This document shows, one piece after another, positions 31,401 to 37,667 of a DNA stretch of 38,412 nucleotides. Origin of the DNA: Salinivirgaceae bacterium. GTDB taxonomy: Bacteria > Bacteroidota > Bacteroidia > Bacteroidales > SZUA-534. Both the position numbers and the translations under genes were made by a program. The stretch is from NCBI GenBank assembly GCA_027858735.1, contig JAQICC010000124.1, positions 1 through 38,412 of the forward strand. Reading direction: 5' to 3'. The notes beneath the pieces were generated by a model. The model was not told where the DNA came from and searched no databases. It saw only the letters and a program-made list of their open reading frames with translations. Within the stretch, counting starts at the first letter, position 1. Every line of letters starts with the position of its first letter.

Positions 31401-31884
31401 AACACTTACATACTTTATTGGAAAAGTTAATGTATCACCTAACTATGTAATTGACAGTGTTCTTTCTAACATTAAGAATATACGAGAAGAATTTGATAGC
31501 CTTGCTTTAGTGGTGTCTGAAATTCAAATTGAAAATCTAGATGAAATTTCATTAAAGACAATATCAAAATACATTACACAAGATTTAAGCAAATATTACG
31601 ATTCGCCACCAAGTGAACTTTTAACAGAACTGGATAGGGTTTTGGCAAGGATGTATACTTTGGATTTACTTATTAAAGAACTGGAAAACTTTGATGACCT
31701 TGCAGTAGAAATCGCTTCCATTTATTCCCAAGAATCCAGCAAACAAGAGTTTTTTAATTCTGTGATTGAAAGCCTAGAAACCATTAACCCATTAGACACA
31801 AAGGAAAAACTGGGAACGCTGTATAAAGAACAAATTGCCAATACCACCTTTGAGAAATTAGCAGGGAGGTTAAATAATGAATAG
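28405..31884 (+). CDS. Fn3-like secreted protein with zinc metallopeptidase motif and variable C-terminal tip
   Basis: 1159 residues; signal peptide at 1-24 (IILFAALGLAKPLMAQ). Residues about 25-290 (LPEGFYRFSI, PGMRYAWRV) resemble the Bacteroidota TANFOR/Fn3-type N-terminal region; about 290-375 is an Fn3 domain. A CPNCGC cluster (C390, C393, C395) opens a further beta domain, followed by a very acidic linker (about 485-570). The catalytic candidate is H843-E844-L-G-H847 with H854, then NLMDY at 870-874 as a possible Met-turn, and a QWD-x-x-H-D-P segment. HELGH-x-F-N-L-x-H-T-F is a motif I recall from the pre-tip region of Bacteroidota polymorphic-toxin-like proteins. From about residue 909 the DNA falls from about 45 to 27 percent GC and the family resemblance ends: a helical tip of about 250 residues, unrecognised. 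The stop overlaps the amidase gene by 8 bases. Self-cleavage to release the tip is inferred, not shown. Confidence 0.85.
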   Translation: MIKKIFTYLIILFAALGLAKPLMAQNNVPISCSPILTPPYTLNLSDFSALGSQKLMVYLHTNDLDISRLPVKLQLKIESVGISIENQPSIVTTPIYLDGGATNVLYGSDLADYFNINNLTFQGYSKDAYRRAGQLPEGFYRFSISVIHYYTHRLVSNTGTLSAWIVVGKPPTLKFPLNEDYIGDNVGMPITFSWLSSNAGSPAAVGSIQYTLQLWEMRIDNINPNLVVATIPVFFEETVFNTAYTFYTSTMIMEPGMRYAWRVTASDAAGLVPFEQKGQSEVRTFTYKASCDSVNSLQSQVTGRGGKFTWDGMPNHTSYNVEMKNPKTGWLKQSETFENSASFFGLEYGSVYEMRVQSVCNSDPTSVSDFSHWQHLEISLPEPAYDTASCPNCGCDDNMSDLDIENFEIRTDLIDGDTIHNKQGTTRLIIKEITSNSGGTYEGICYFWAEIWALKIPCNFSSLQVNTENVIVNLTLESINDPTFLIDVDEVIDDIADNLDILFDDLPNDTIEYDGEIETVYVNEEGEVIAVEVNEDGTVTEHNIGKDDDLEKVVIQDKEGNEYVVTKKGDVMGAKEYVATEGGKRSDVEDYNEELEEKTSETPSVVFSAEVNQNYGFDAYVDIKSNIQDQYPVLKGTYRPAYKSVASFKPDAVSVSGNNNNTLFKDEMGIKAALQGSKITFIGGSNEQQKSLYAIDTLTDPDQVIGKLNVVSYAEQTTKLVMVSVNGATLPNATSLSTDLNTIYKQSVVQWEVVAGNALTNIAFEGEKMSHGGSGVTSPYNADQKTLINAYDESIEGGLEDDACYLFFISEVVDKDANIAGYMPLKYNCGFIYGLPNNTTIAHELGHGTFNLYHTFSSKLNIAAEGKTQNLMDYAGGSELWHYQWDLIHDPQNMLFAWSQDESEAEMAILNSNLSLVFYNDSGLVHNKTIYFLPDLNEKITLKAKQTNDNILEDVKVNWSYNNQKEVTEIALTTNSELFGEKEKIQIDVTENVLLGADSTLTYFIGKVNVSPNYVIDSVLSNIKNIREEFDSLALVVSEIQIENLDEISLKTISKYITQDLSKYYDSPPSELLTELDRVLARMYTLDLLIKELENFDDLAVEIASIYSQESSKQEFFNSVIESLETINPLDTKEKLGTLYKEQIANTTFEKLAGRLNNE
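31130..31884 (+). other. Compositionally foreign C-terminal tip of the metallopeptidase protein
   Basis: Sixty-base counts give about 52 percent GC at 30901-30960 and 43-45 percent at 31021-31140, then 22-28 percent at 31141-31380. The break falls just after the QDESEAEMA segment that ends the protease region. The encoded tip begins with a beta-rich 100 or so residues and ends with predicted helices (from VIDSVLSNIKNIREEF). It looks like a domain joined to a conserved carrier by recombination. The family is unknown. Confidence 0.6.
31864..31870 (+). promoter_or_regulatory. Strong Shine-Dalgarno inside the upstream gene
   Basis: GGGAGGT ends 6 bases before the ATG at 31877. It lies inside the last codons of the metallopeptidase gene and supports the 8-base overlapping start rather than the ATG at 31889. 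Such a strong site is uncommon in Bacteroidota and suggests that the amidase is translated at a high rate or by reinitiation. Confidence 0.6.
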
Positions 31885-33346
31885 AGCCATGAAATTATAT
31901 ATTACCATAGCAGCAATATTTCTTACTTGCACTTTAATAAATGCCCAGCAGATTGATGTACAGGTAGTTTACAACAACACAGCAGATATAAAGGCCAATA
32001 CTGAAACGATAAACAAGATAAAATCTGCCGTTAAAACATCAGAGTTGCAAGCGGCATTAAATAGCAATGGTCATATTACTGATAAAAACCTTATTATCAG
32101 GGTGACTTTTTTTGACCGGGGAGTTATTGGACAGCTAAAACTTAAAGCTGAACATGAACTTACACCGGAAGGATACATTGAAAAATGGCAGGAAACGGTT
32201 AAAAACAAGAGTGGTATATTATTTCTATTTATTAAAAATAAAGGTAAGAGTCAATATGACTTTAATAAGCTGTACGTTTCAGATCAATTAGAACTAGAAC
32301 ATTTATTTCCCCTGGTGGTTGAGTTTGTTAATGAGAATTTGAGTGGTGATTTTACTACCATAATAGGAAATGGAACGAAATATTTAGCAAAGGCAATGAC
32401 ACCGATATGGAATGTAGATGATGAGGGGGATGTTGGATTAAAGAAAGAAGTGGTTGATATAACCAATATTAGCAGCTACCCAGAGTTTCATAAGGGCTAT
32501 AGTAATAGTGTTTACAATTGTTATGATTTTGAACCATATCATTTCATTTGGCCTGATCATGAAGATTTAGGAGCAGAAAGAGATTATGATTACATTCATA
32601 AACTTAGCAGTTATACGAATTATAATGGTAGAGTTGATGATCAAATTCTCAAAATTGAGGAATGGGGATATCATGGAGACGTATTAGTCTCAGGTTGGCC
32701 GTGGAATGTAAATGGTGATTTAGAAAGTGTTAGCGAAGAGGGAGATTATCATGCTAAACTTTCAGAGCATTCAGAAAATGAATCTTCAGGAACAAGAGAT
32801 TTTGAAGAAGGTGAAAATTATTGCCGATTGAATATGATAAGTTCAACAACTCAAAAAGGTGAGCAATTATCAATTTATAAATATAAACAGATATGGGGTT
32901 ATCAGCCTACTTGGTGTAATCAGTTTGCAAATTATATTTCGCAGAATTTGCTATTTAATCATATTCCTTGGCAATCTTCTGGTTATAGGGCAAGCCAAAT
33001 ACATGATTATGTGAGTAACAGCAAACAGTTTAAAAAAGTCACGTTTGAGGAAGCGTGGGAATATACTAATGTCGGTTATGTGGTGTATTTCACATCCTAC
33101 CATTCGTCAGGGGTAAACTATAATTCGGATGGGACGGTTAATTATTGGAGCAGTAGTCCAGGCCATATAGCAACATGCTTTCCTACAGGTGGAGAATTTG
33201 AATTTTTAGAAGGATACCTTGTCCAAGCTGGAGGATTTGATAAAACTAGGCGCTTGATTTTTAAGGATGCTTGGAGTGCTAATTATGGTGTTGAAAGAGA
33301 AAAAGTATCTGCACACATTTATATGGGTTATTTAAAACTTGATTGA
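31877..33346 (+). CDS. Exported papain-like (NlpC/P60-type) amidase, candidate effector
   Basis: 489 residues with a signal peptide ending at INAQ (residue 24; hydrophobic core TIAAIFLTCTL). Residues about 25-175 look like a TPM-like alpha/beta domain (weak call). The C-terminal 160 residues carry the arrangement of NlpC/P60-superfamily peptidoglycan amidases: P-T-W-C347-N-x-F at the start of the catalytic helix, an intervening S-x-x-I-x-D-Y and V-x-F-E-E-A segment, and G-H430-I-A-T for the catalytic histidine. Such enzymes cut peptide bonds in the cell-wall stem peptide. The gene overlaps the metallopeptidase gene by 8 bases and has a strong ribosome site, so it belongs to the same unit; it is followed after 2 bases by the YARHG gene. 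With its own signal peptide it would first reach the cell's own periplasm, so a protector might be needed. A housekeeping wall hydrolase is the alternative. Confidence 0.8.
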   Translation: MNRAMKLYITIAAIFLTCTLINAQQIDVQVVYNNTADIKANTETINKIKSAVKTSELQAALNSNGHITDKNLIIRVTFFDRGVIGQLKLKAEHELTPEGYIEKWQETVKNKSGILFLFIKNKGKSQYDFNKLYVSDQLELEHLFPLVVEFVNENLSGDFTTIIGNGTKYLAKAMTPIWNVDDEGDVGLKKEVVDITNISSYPEFHKGYSNSVYNCYDFEPYHFIWPDHEDLGAERDYDYIHKLSSYTNYNGRVDDQILKIEEWGYHGDVLVSGWPWNVNGDLESVSEEGDYHAKLSEHSENESSGTRDFEEGENYCRLNMISSTTQKGEQLSIYKYKQIWGYQPTWCNQFANYISQNLLFNHIPWQSSGYRASQIHDYVSNSKQFKKVTFEEAWEYTNVGYVVYFTSYHSSGVNYNSDGTVNYWSSSPGHIATCFPTGGEFEFLEGYLVQAGGFDKTRRLIFKDAWSANYGVEREKVSAHIYMGYLKLD

Positions 33347-33348
33347 TT

Positions 33349-34575
33349 ATGAAAAAATTTGTTGTAGGGATTTTGGCATTAATAACTTTAGCGTCTAATG
33401 CTCAAACTAGATCTGATTGTATGCTTAGTGTAGCAGAATCTGATATTGAATTCTGTTCTGTGATTAATGGTGATACCATATTACAAAAGAAAGTTGACAA
33501 AGCCTTAAGAAGGAAAAAAGCGGACAACAAAACTAGCTATATCTTTTTTAATGGGGAGCCTATTGATTCTACGGGGATTCGATTCTCTTCTTATCCATTT
33601 TTGATTGGTAAAGAAATTTGTTTTTATCATGGGAAGCAAGATGAAATATATGGGTACATACCAGAGGAAAGGTTGGAAGTTAAAAGTGGTGATATGCAGA
33701 ATTTGAATTATCATAGAAACTTTATAACTACTAGAGTTGATGATAAAATATTTTTGGTTAATTCTTCTTTTAGTGAATATGTGGAAGAAATGGATGTTAA
33801 AGAGTTTGTAAATAAAGAGGTAACGCTTGGAGGGGATTATGAATCTCTTGCGTCTTATTACAAACTTTGTGATATTGAATATGCCTTGATAAAAGCGACA
33901 TGTAATATTAGTTGTTGGGATTATGAGGTTTACATATACAATCTTGCCAATAAAGAATACAAAAGGATTGATTGGATTAGTAAAGGCGAAGGAGTTCCTG
34001 GTGTTAAGTTTGGTATAGTTTTGAGTAATCGAGAAAGCACCTATTGTTTGGCATATATTGTAAATAGCAATGATAGTAACAAAAACGGGGAATGGCTTTT
34101 AGATGACCAACTCAATCCCATAAGTAAAACGTTATCAAAACATCAAATCAGGTTTGACGGTTATAATGGTAATTTAAATAAGGATTATAACTTTCCAAAA
34201 GTAGCGGGCGTAAATTACAAGCAAGATCAGATAGACTTCTATTATTTATCAGTAGTCCTTGATAATAAGGATGTGGTTTTTGTACCTTATGACTTGAATG
34301 TGAGTCTTGAATTATTGCTTTATAATGCATATCATAACAGGATTTTAACCAAAGAAGATTTAAAGGGCTTTGGAGAATATGAATTCGGTATAATTCGAAA
34401 CCTTATATTTGCCAAATACAATTATGATTTTACCTCGGAATTTTATCAGGCATATTTTAACCTGTTTGCATTTTATAATGCTCCTGAAATGCGAAAATCA
34501 AGAACTAAAGATGTAAATAGTAAACTAACTGAGGCAGATAAAGCCAATTTGGAATTAATAAAGAGTATGGAATAA
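33349..34575 (+). CDS. Exported YARHG-domain protein, candidate immunity or partner of the amidase
   Basis: 408 residues from the ATG at 33349; a TTG at 33343 would add two residues, but the ATG gives a normal signal peptide (MKKFVVGILALITLASNAQ) and sits 2 bases after the amidase stop. The C-terminal 75 residues match the YARHG domain: I-I-R-N-L-I-F-A-K-Y-N-Y-x-F, then Y-F-x-x-F-x-F-Y, and the usual end L-T-E-A-D-K-A-N-L-E-L-I-K. This extracellular domain occurs in Gram-negative and Gram-positive proteins thought to work at the cell wall. The remaining 300 residues are beta-rich and unrecognised. As the last gene of the operon, directly behind a wall-cutting enzyme and also exported, it fits an immunity or regulatory partner, but this is inference from position. 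AT-rich like the amidase gene. Confidence 0.8.
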   Translation: MKKFVVGILALITLASNAQTRSDCMLSVAESDIEFCSVINGDTILQKKVDKALRRKKADNKTSYIFFNGEPIDSTGIRFSSYPFLIGKEICFYHGKQDEIYGYIPEERLEVKSGDMQNLNYHRNFITTRVDDKIFLVNSSFSEYVEEMDVKEFVNKEVTLGGDYESLASYYKLCDIEYALIKATCNISCWDYEVYIYNLANKEYKRIDWISKGEGVPGVKFGIVLSNRESTYCLAYIVNSNDSNKNGEWLLDDQLNPISKTLSKHQIRFDGYNGNLNKDYNFPKVAGVNYKQDQIDFYYLSVVLDNKDVVFVPYDLNVSLELLLYNAYHNRILTKEDLKGFGEYEFGIIRNLIFAKYNYDFTSEFYQAYFNLFAFYNAPEMRKSRTKDVNSKLTEADKANLELIKSME

Positions 34576-34615
34576 GTTAATGCAACCGCTGCCACCAGAT
34601 TTTTTGATGGGTATA

Positions 34616-34951
34616 TTACAATGCAAAAGCTTTTCTGCCTCTTGATTCTCTAATGAAAGTATCAATCACATCAAACAGGGTTCTTTTTTTATCGTCGTCC
34701 AATAGTTCAATTTCTTCGATGCGCTTAAGCGTGTTTTTATCAAACTTGCTGTTCATGCCTTCGCCTACAAGGTAATCAAGTGAAACTTCCAGAGCATCTG
34801 CAATCCTTTTGGCTACTTCAATAGATGGAATGGCATCACCACGCTCGTATTTGCCTACCATAACTTGCGAAATACCAGTTTGCTTGGCTAAATCACCTTG
34901 CGACAGGTTTTTAGATTTTCTTAAATCAGCTATAATTTTACCTACTTCCAT
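34616..34951 (-). CDS. XRE-family helix-turn-helix repressor
   Basis: 111 residues, read leftward and convergent with the YARHG gene. Residues about 4-60 form the five-helix XRE DNA-binding fold with the classic L-S-Q-G-D-L-A-K-Q-T-G-I-S-Q-x-x-V-G-K-Y-E-R-G recognition part and I-P-S-I-E-V-A-K-R-I-A-D-A-L. A short helical tail (about 70-105) probably serves dimerisation. It faces the broken primase gene across 156 bases that contain a good rightward promoter and three direct GATAGTTTT repeats. It is therefore the likely switch of the mobile element, comparable to phage or conjugative-element repressors. Confidence 0.9.
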   Translation of the reverse strand: MEVGKIIADLRKSKNLSQGDLAKQTGISQVMVGKYERGDAIPSIEVAKRIADALEVSLDYLVGEGMNSKFDKNTLKRIEEIELLDDDKKRTLFDVIDTFIRESRGRKAFAL

Positions 34952-35026
34952 AACTACGAGATACTTAAATAAACTAAAGTTCTTGAATGTTGCGAAATTA
35001 CATAATTATAGGATATAAATAAAGCG

Positions 35027-35079
35027 GATAGTTTTTGGTGTTTTGAAAATTATAAGATAGTTTTGTATCTGATAGTTTT
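35027..35079. promoter_or_regulatory. Three direct GATAGTTTT repeats, candidate operator
   Basis: Identical GATAGTTTT copies lie at 35027-35035, 35056-35064 and 35071-35079. The first overlaps the -33 box and the second the -7 box of the rightward promoter; the third is just downstream. They sit between the XRE gene and the primase gene, the expected place for the repressor's sites. They are direct rather than inverted repeats, which is less usual for an XRE dimer. Confidence 0.45.
35034..35065 (+). promoter_or_regulatory. Bacteroidota-type promoter of the primase gene
   Basis: TTTG at 35034-35037, 20 bases, then TAGTTTTG at 35058-35065, matching the Bacteroidota primary sigma factor consensus TTTG-N(about 20)-TAnnTTTG. 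It lies 43 bases upstream of the ATG at 35108. Confidence 0.6.
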
Positions 35080-35107
35080 AAACAAAAAAAATTAAAATAT
35101 TTTTCAA

Positions 35108-36679
35108 ATGCAAATCCCCGACATTAAAAAGAACTTGCCAATAACAACTGTTTTGGCACATTACGGAATTAAAATTGATAAGAACAGTCACATAAAATGT
35201 CCTTTTCATAAAGATGAAAAGCCAAGCTGTAAAATATACCTGGATACCAATACATACAACTGCTTTGGCTGTGGCAAAACTGGAGACCAAATACAATTTA
35301 TACAAGACAAAGAGAATTGCAGCAAACACCAAGCTTTGAAAAAGGCAACGGAGTTAATAGGAACTAAAGAAACAAACAATACAGATGCAATGGGGATTGC
35401 AGCAAAGCGGGGCAGCGTAAAGGAGGTGGATTTTGCAAAGCTTTTTAGCAAGCAAAAAGAAAGCCTCCCGCGCAGCCCTAAAGCTTTGGAATACCTTAAA
35501 AGCCGTGGCTTATCCCAAGATTTAGAAATAGGCTACAATAGTGGCATTGCTTGGAAGAAGCTCAAACAATGTGTTGTTTTTCCACTAAAAGACAAAAGTG
35601 GCAACATAGTAAGCATGTATGGTCGGCGAGTTGAAGAAAGCGCAGGGCATAAACTGGAATATGGCACGCATTTTTATAGCGAAAACAGAAAAGGACTTTA
35701 CCCAGCTTACCCACCACAAGAAACAGAAACCTTAATAATTACCGAGGCTATTGTTGATGCTGCAAGTTTGTTGCAAATCGAAGAACTAAATCAATTTACA
35801 ATCCTATCAGCTTACGGATCCAACGGCTTAACAACAGAACACAAAGCAGCCATAAAGGAATGGGCTTCGAGCGGAGTCGAGAAGCAGGAAATTATTTTCT
35901 TTTTTGATGGCGATACAGCTGGTCGTGATGGGGCAAGCAAATACGCTGAGGAATTAAAAGAGCTTTTACCAAACGGGTTACTGAGCGTAGTCGAAGTACC
36001 CGATGGTGAAGACGTAAACAGTTTGTTTGTAAATTATGGAAAGGAAGCCATTTTGCAATTGGTAAGCGAAAGGCAACCAAGCGGCTCAGAAACACCCAAA
36101 CTTAACTCCCCTGCAACCTTTGAACCTTGCCACCCTGAAACCTTATCTCCATTAAACACAGAACAAGCGAACAAGATTATTTATGAAACCCAAACCGCTC
36201 GCTACATCGTTAAAGGCAGCTTACCCAAAACCTTTGATAAAATGGTAATTAGTCTAGATGTGCAAGATTTAGAAACCGCTACAAAATATCGTTGCCGACT
36301 GGATTTGTACGAAGAAAAGCAAACCCGGAAAGAAGCCAGGCAAGCAAGCGAGAAACTAGAGCTTAGAAGCGATTTAGTAGAAAATGACCTTTCACAATTA
36401 ACTGACCTTTTGGAAGAATACCGAGATAACCAACTGCAACAAACCACCGAAGAAGCCAACAACGATAAAGCGTTAAGCTTTGCAGAACAAGCCAAATGCA
36501 AAGAGTTTTTAAGTTCTAGTGATTTAGTTACCAAGCTAAACGAATTGGTTGGTAAAGCGGGCATTGTAGGCGAAGAAAATAACCGTCTGTTTTTATTTGT
36601 CATTGCCACCAGTCATAAAATGCCTGACACTTTGCATGCTTTAATACAAGGTAGTAGCGGAAGTGGAAAAACACATTAA
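35108..36679 (+). CDS. N-terminal part: CHC2 zinc-finger and Toprim primase, ending at Walker A
   Basis: 523 residues are translated as one frame. Residues 31-55 are the zinc finger (C31-x2-H34, C52-x2-C55) of DnaG-type primases. The Toprim catalytic core has the glutamate in I-I-T-E-A-I-V-D-A (about residue 213), the F-F-D-G-D-T-A-G-R-D-G aspartates (about 266) and P-D-G-E-D-V-N-S-L-F. A charged helical linker follows (about 370-480), then the P-loop G-S-S-G-S-G-K-T at 515-522, where the frame stops. A truncated product could still be a primase but would lack the motor. The ATG at 35108 has no clear ribosome site, as usual here. Confidence 0.8.
   Translation: MQIPDIKKNLPITTVLAHYGIKIDKNSHIKCPFHKDEKPSCKIYLDTNTYNCFGCGKTGDQIQFIQDKENCSKHQALKKATELIGTKETNNTDAMGIAAKRGSVKEVDFAKLFSKQKESLPRSPKALEYLKSRGLSQDLEIGYNSGIAWKKLKQCVVFPLKDKSGNIVSMYGRRVEESAGHKLEYGTHFYSENRKGLYPAYPPQETETLIITEAIVDAASLLQIEELNQFTILSAYGSNGLTTEHKAAIKEWASSGVEKQEIIFFFDGDTAGRDGASKYAEELKELLPNGLLSVVEVPDGEDVNSLFVNYGKEAILQLVSERQPSGSETPKLNSPATFEPCHPETLSPLNTEQANKIIYETQTARYIVKGSLPKTFDKMVISLDVQDLETATKYRCRLDLYEEKQTRKEARQASEKLELRSDLVENDLSQLTDLLEEYRDNQLQQTTEEANNDKALSFAEQAKCKEFLSSSDLVTKLNELVGKAGIVGEENNRLFLFVIATSHKMPDTLHALIQGSSGSGKTH
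35864..35885 (+). repeat. Intragenic GAGCGGAGTCGA palindromic repeat
   Basis: The core GAGCGGAGTCGA with flanking GCTTC on the left and GAAGC on the right forms an imperfect palindrome inside the Toprim coding region. I recall this sort of sequence as a dispersed repeat in Bacteroidota genomes. It encodes part of W-A-S-S-G-V-E-K-Q. Confidence 0.45.
35980..35997 (+). repeat. Second intragenic repeat, GAGCGTAGTCGA core
   Basis: ACTGAGCGTAGTCGAAGT shares the core GAGCGKAGTCGA with the copy at 35864 and lies 116 bases from it in the same orientation and reading frame class. It encodes part of G-L-L-S-V-V-E-V. Confidence 0.45.
36677..36679 (+). other. In-frame TAA within the ATPase domain
   Basis: The codons around it read ACA CAT TAA CTT AGC AGA CTA. 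A single T-to-A change from TTA (leucine) would explain it, because related proteins as I recall them continue the P-loop with hydrophobic residues here. The downstream reading frame is unchanged and open for 711 bases. Confidence 0.7.
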
Positions 36680-37390
36680 CTTAGCAGACTAGCCGCTTTA
36701 ATCCCCAGTGAAAGAGACGTACAGTTTACCAGAGTTACCGAAAATAGCTTTTACAATTACGATGAATATTATTTTAGAGGAAAGCTGGTTTGCTTAGAAG
36801 ATATTGACGGCTTAAAAGAAGAAGCACTGTTTGCTTGGCGTGAGCTCATAAGCAATAACCAGTTAAGTAGCTCTACCAGTCAGAAAGATGAAAACGGAAA
36901 TATAAGAAGTGCACAGCGTATTGTCCGCGGACCAATGGCAAGTATTTGCGCTACAACCCACGGTCAAATTTATGAGGACAATATGAGTCGTATGTTTATT
37001 GTTGCCGTTGATGAAAGCTTGGAGCAAACCCAAAATATTATAGCGTACCAAAGCAAAGCAGCCAGCGGAATAGCAGAGAAAGAACAAGAAAACGAAGCAA
37101 AAGAATTTCTGCAGAACTGCATTAGAATGCTGAAACCACAAAAGGTAATTAATCCATACGCCGACAAAATAAAACTACCACTGCAAGCCCATAAAATACG
37201 ACGATTGCACGAGCTGTTTTTAAGCTTCGTAAAGCAAGTAACACTCATTAACCAGTACAATCGAAATAAAGACCAGCAGGGCAGACTTATTACTGAACCT
37301 GAGGATCTAAAAATTGCAGTAGAAATCATGTTCGATAGTATTTTTCTGAAGGTTGATGAATTAGACGGCAGCTTGCGCCAGTTTTTTTGA
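36680..37390 (+). pseudogene. Central ATPase fragment after the stop codon
   Basis: Open in the primase frame for 237 codons without a start of its own; the first ATG is at 36935. It encodes the rest of the AAA-like motor: L-V-C-L-E-D-I-D-G as Walker B, the segment A-S-I-C-A-T-T-H as a sensor-like strand, and N-M-S-R-M-F as a possible arginine finger. From about 37180 it also contains the helical region shared with the gene at 37784. It ends at TGA 37388-37390, created by the T7 run. Confidence 0.6.
37382..37390 (+). other. T7 run causing a frame change
   Basis: The reading is CAG TTT TTT TGA; with six T's it would be CAG TTT TTT GAA AGC, which continues the protein. A P-site tRNA on TTT could re-pair on the next TTT, and TGA in the A-site is a slow stop, so +1 recoding as in prfB is formally possible. 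A homopolymer sequencing error is also possible. Confidence 0.6.
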
Positions 37391-37394
37391 AAGC

Positions 37395-37649
37395 TTGAAA
37401 GAATACGTTTTAGAGAAAGAAAATCCACAGAACTATGAGTTTACCCAAAGAGAAATTAGGCAAGCATTAAACCTTAGTAAAACCAGTCTTTTCAGGTATT
37501 TAAACAACCTAATTGAATTGGAATATATATCGTCAAGTGGTGGTTATTATAACAAGGGATTAAAGTATAAGATTAGCTATTGGGATAATATTACAAAACT
37601 TCGCAGTGAAATACAGCAATATCTTTTAAATCAACTAGATAAGCTATAA
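37395..37649 (+). CDS. C-terminal winged-helix fragment of the primase/ATPase
   Basis: 84 codons, open but with no ATG start; the true coding frame enters from 37389 (GAA AGC TTG). It encodes a winged helix-turn-helix: F-T-Q-R-E-I-R-Q-A-L-N-L-S-K-T-S-L-F-R-Y-L-N-N-L as helices 2-3, and S-S-G-G-Y-Y-N-K-G as the wing. Probably not made as a separate protein. The same domain occurs in the 188-residue protein encoded at 37784. Confidence 0.5.
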   Translation: MKEYVLEKENPQNYEFTQREIRQALNLSKTSLFRYLNNLIELEYISSSGGYYNKGLKYKISYWDNITKLRSEIQQYLLNQLDKL

Positions 37650-37667
37650 ATTAAATTTAACAATATT

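Larger units (their letters stand above)
35108..37649 (+). pseudogene. Broken mobile-element primase/ATPase gene (stop codon plus frameshift)
   Basis: Read through both lesions, this is one gene of about 847 codons: CHC2 zinc finger, Toprim, linker, P-loop ATPase and a C-terminal winged helix. The first lesion is an in-frame TAA (36677-36679) directly after the Walker A motif; the same frame continues with LSRLAALIP and the rest of the ATPase. The second is one extra base in a T7 run (37382-37388), after which the coding frame moves by +1 and continues with ESLKEYVLE. The layout matches Toprim-ATPase proteins of Bacteroidota integrative and conjugative elements, as I remember them. Two lesions argue for decay; sequencing error (second lesion) or recoding are alternatives. 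Confidence 0.75.

Noticed and set aside
33343-33348. TTG start for the YARHG gene, overlapping the amidase stop
   Set aside because: The ATG at 33349 gives a standard signal peptide and lies just after the stop; the TTG adds only two residues.
36970-37428. 152-codon minus-strand frame opposite the ATPase fragment
   Set aside because: It mirrors conserved plus-strand ATPase sequence and has no features of its own, even though the plus strand is broken here.
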